This document shows, one piece after another, positions 62,501 to 64,000 of a DNA stretch of 64,000 bases. The stretch is from Lactarius indigo (Eukaryota > Basidiomycota > Agaricomycetes > Russulales > Russulaceae), in NCBI GenBank assembly GCA_025766275.1, contig JAFKAC010000118.1, forward strand, positions 102,419 through 166,418, read 5' to 3'. Positions within the stretch are counted from its first letter, which is position 1, and every line of letters starts with the position of its first letter. The notes beneath the pieces are model-generated. The model saw only the letters and a program-made list of their open reading frames with translations. It made no database searches and had not been told where the DNA came from. A program made the position numbers and the translations under genes.

Positions 62501-64000
62501 ACCAAGCAACTAACACACCTCAAGGAAGCCAGAGAAGAAGCACAATGCCTCATGAAAAAGGCACAAGAGGCTTGGGTGTGTAACAAAGATACACCCAAAT
62601 TCAAGATTGGAGACCTTGTGTGGCTGGAAGGGAAGCATCTTAGAACCAATCAGCCCATGGCAAAACTCACAGCGTGGTGCCACGGACCATTCCAGGTGAT
62701 GCAGGTGATGTCCCCTTACAACTATCGATTGGAACTTCCCATGCAGTGGAGCATCCACCCAGTGTTTCACATTGATCTTCTCACACCTTACAAGCAAACT
62801 CCCCTTCATGGAGAGAGCTTCACATGACCACCACCTGAACTGATCAATGGCAAAGAAGAATACAAGGTCAAGGCAATTCTAGACACCTGGCATTTCAGCA
62901 GAGGAAAGTGCCTCCAGTATCTTATCAAATGGAAGGGCTACCCAGACTTGGAGAACCAGTGGGTCAACAAGGATGATGTATTTGCACCAGAGGCCCTGTG
63001 ACAGTATCAGGAGTCACAGGTACAAGGCAGGATGCTTAAAAGAGGGGACAAGGTGACAGGAAAGAGTCATCCCCTCTTCCTTCACTCTCTTCACTCACAA
63101 CCCTCTACTTTGATGCCTACTTCCCCTCTCCAACATGTCACCCAAGTGGCACTCCTTGACTCCCTCACACAAGCAGCCAGCACACTACTGGACAAGGACA
63201 AAGCCACTGAGGTTCCCAACACCCAACTCACTCCCTACACACCCATTGGACAACCAGAGGGCCACATCACTGCGCAAGAATGGGCAGCGGTTCTCAACTG
63301 CTTCCCCAATCCCATCCAACCCCTCAACGACGAGCATGCCATCCCTCATGTCTTCTGAAACGATGCCGGCACACAAGAACCCATTGCCATCATCCCCCCA
63401 AGTGACAACCTCATTGGTGTTCATGGAAGTTTCCCGTGCAACAACGAGCATTCAAGCTCTGATGGAGTACAAGTTGGAGAGTTGGAGGAAGGTGGCAGCG
63501 GGATGGCAGAAGGAACAGCTTGACTCAGCAGTGGCCCGACTGAGAGAGATGTGAGAGAGATGGGAGCAATGGCGGCTGCTGAGGCTGGCCATGACAATGA
63601 CGATTACTACCCGGCAAGACACACCTTCCTTCAAACGAAACACGACACTGATAATCCCCTTGTCACCCCATGGCTCGTCTACACCGATGGGTCCCCCATG
63701 TATTGAGGATGTGTGCACATACCCAGCGCTGCATCCATTCACCACCACCGACGACCCGGCACACATCATTGTGCCTGAAGGGTTCAGGGCAAATCAACAA
63801 CCCCATCACATTCCATACCCCATCACTGGCCCCAACGGTGTAGAACAAGATGCCTCCCACATGCAGATCATTGGAGGGGCGGACCCCTTGATACTGGGGG
63901 TTATACCAGGTTCGCCACATGTTTATGGCAAGCCACTCTATGCAGAGCCACACTGTCAGCCACCCTTTGTCCCACCTACCTGCACGAAGATTTGGTAATC
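59530..64000 (+). pseudogene. pol: pol of element C, decayed, 3' end outside window
   Basis: Protease, RT and RNase H start are still one frame at 59619-60914. The catalytic protease triad reads DSR for DSG (59667-59675) and RT reads YMDN for YMDD (60720-60731); both are G-to-A changes at former CpGs. RNase H 60974-61507, integrase zinc finger and core 61547-62187 and 62135-62827 (SDRDPQFTSKF, MDGQSERTNQ), GPF module, chromodomain near 62850-63000. Then the extension (TPYTPIGQPEGHITAQEWAA ... PEGFRANQQPHHIPYPITGP) to the window end. TGA and TAG stops and frame changes throughout. Confidence 0.92.

Larger units (their letters stand above)
57016..64000 (+). mobile_element. Element C: decayed A-group Ty3/gypsy, cut by window end
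   Basis: 5' LTR 57016-57516, PBS, gag, frameshift site and pol up to the extension; the 3' LTR is beyond the window. Layout equals that of A. Protein identity to A is clearly lower than that of B, so C is a sister subfamily and not a recent copy. Confidence 0.95.

Noticed and set aside
1..64000. tRNA, rRNA, telomere or host gene
   Set aside because: I looked for tRNA-like folds next to PBSs, telomeric repeats and conserved host protein motifs and found none. All PBSs are explained by self-priming.

Overview
The window is a transposable-element island with no recognisable host gene. It is built almost entirely of nested Ty3/gypsy chromovirus LTR retrotransposons, solo LTRs, one foldback-type element and two satellite-like arrays. 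A fragment of a Plavaka-type (KDZ/CMC-related) transposase at 56.6-57.0 kb, chromodomain Ty3/gypsy elements and CpG-directed C-to-T decay of old copies point to a basidiomycete fungus, probably an agaricomycete. This is inference; I cannot name a species.

Layout. 0-6.7 kb: end of an LTR, decayed unrecognised coding tracts, a 331 bp tandem duplication and a 44-bp minisatellite. 6.7-14.5 kb: minus-strand remnants of two related gypsy elements (I inside H), cut by four solo LTRs (families J, K, A and E). 14.5-44.0 kb: one LTR of H, split by a 2.96 kb foldback element made of two opposed 81-bp arrays, by the 25.5 kb composite element B, and by a solo LTR. B is a decayed full-length plus-strand element with a perfect 5-bp target duplication. 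It contains the very young element A (21419-29570, intact pol), a solo LTR that itself carries the young minus-strand element D (33863-41808), and further solo LTRs. Nesting reaches four levels. 44.0-56.2 kb: element G, a minus-strand LTR element with a long ORF that is not Gag-Pol, split by a solo LTR that carries the minus-strand gypsy element F (46905-53283). 56.2-64 kb: LTR remnant, Plavaka fragment, then plus-strand element C running off the window.

How they work. Families A/B/C/H/I, D, F and G all show Tf1/sushi-type self-priming: 11 nt at the presumed mRNA start (32-35 nt after a TATA box) are perfectly complementary to the primer binding site just after the LTR, and primer and site co-vary between families. 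Gag and Pol are in -1 frames joined by canonical slippery heptamers (GGGTTTT or GGATTTT), each followed after exactly 6 nt by a hairpin. Most unexpectedly, the youngest copies of three families have no AUG in any frame for 0.74-1.19 kb from the presumed mRNA start. The conserved N-terminal Gag domain is open there and seems to start at a conserved GUG. Pol of A and D continues about 400-500 residues past the chromodomain into a shared, undescribed extension. Old copies decay mainly by CGA-to-TGA and other CpG transitions, whereas F is damaged by small indels.
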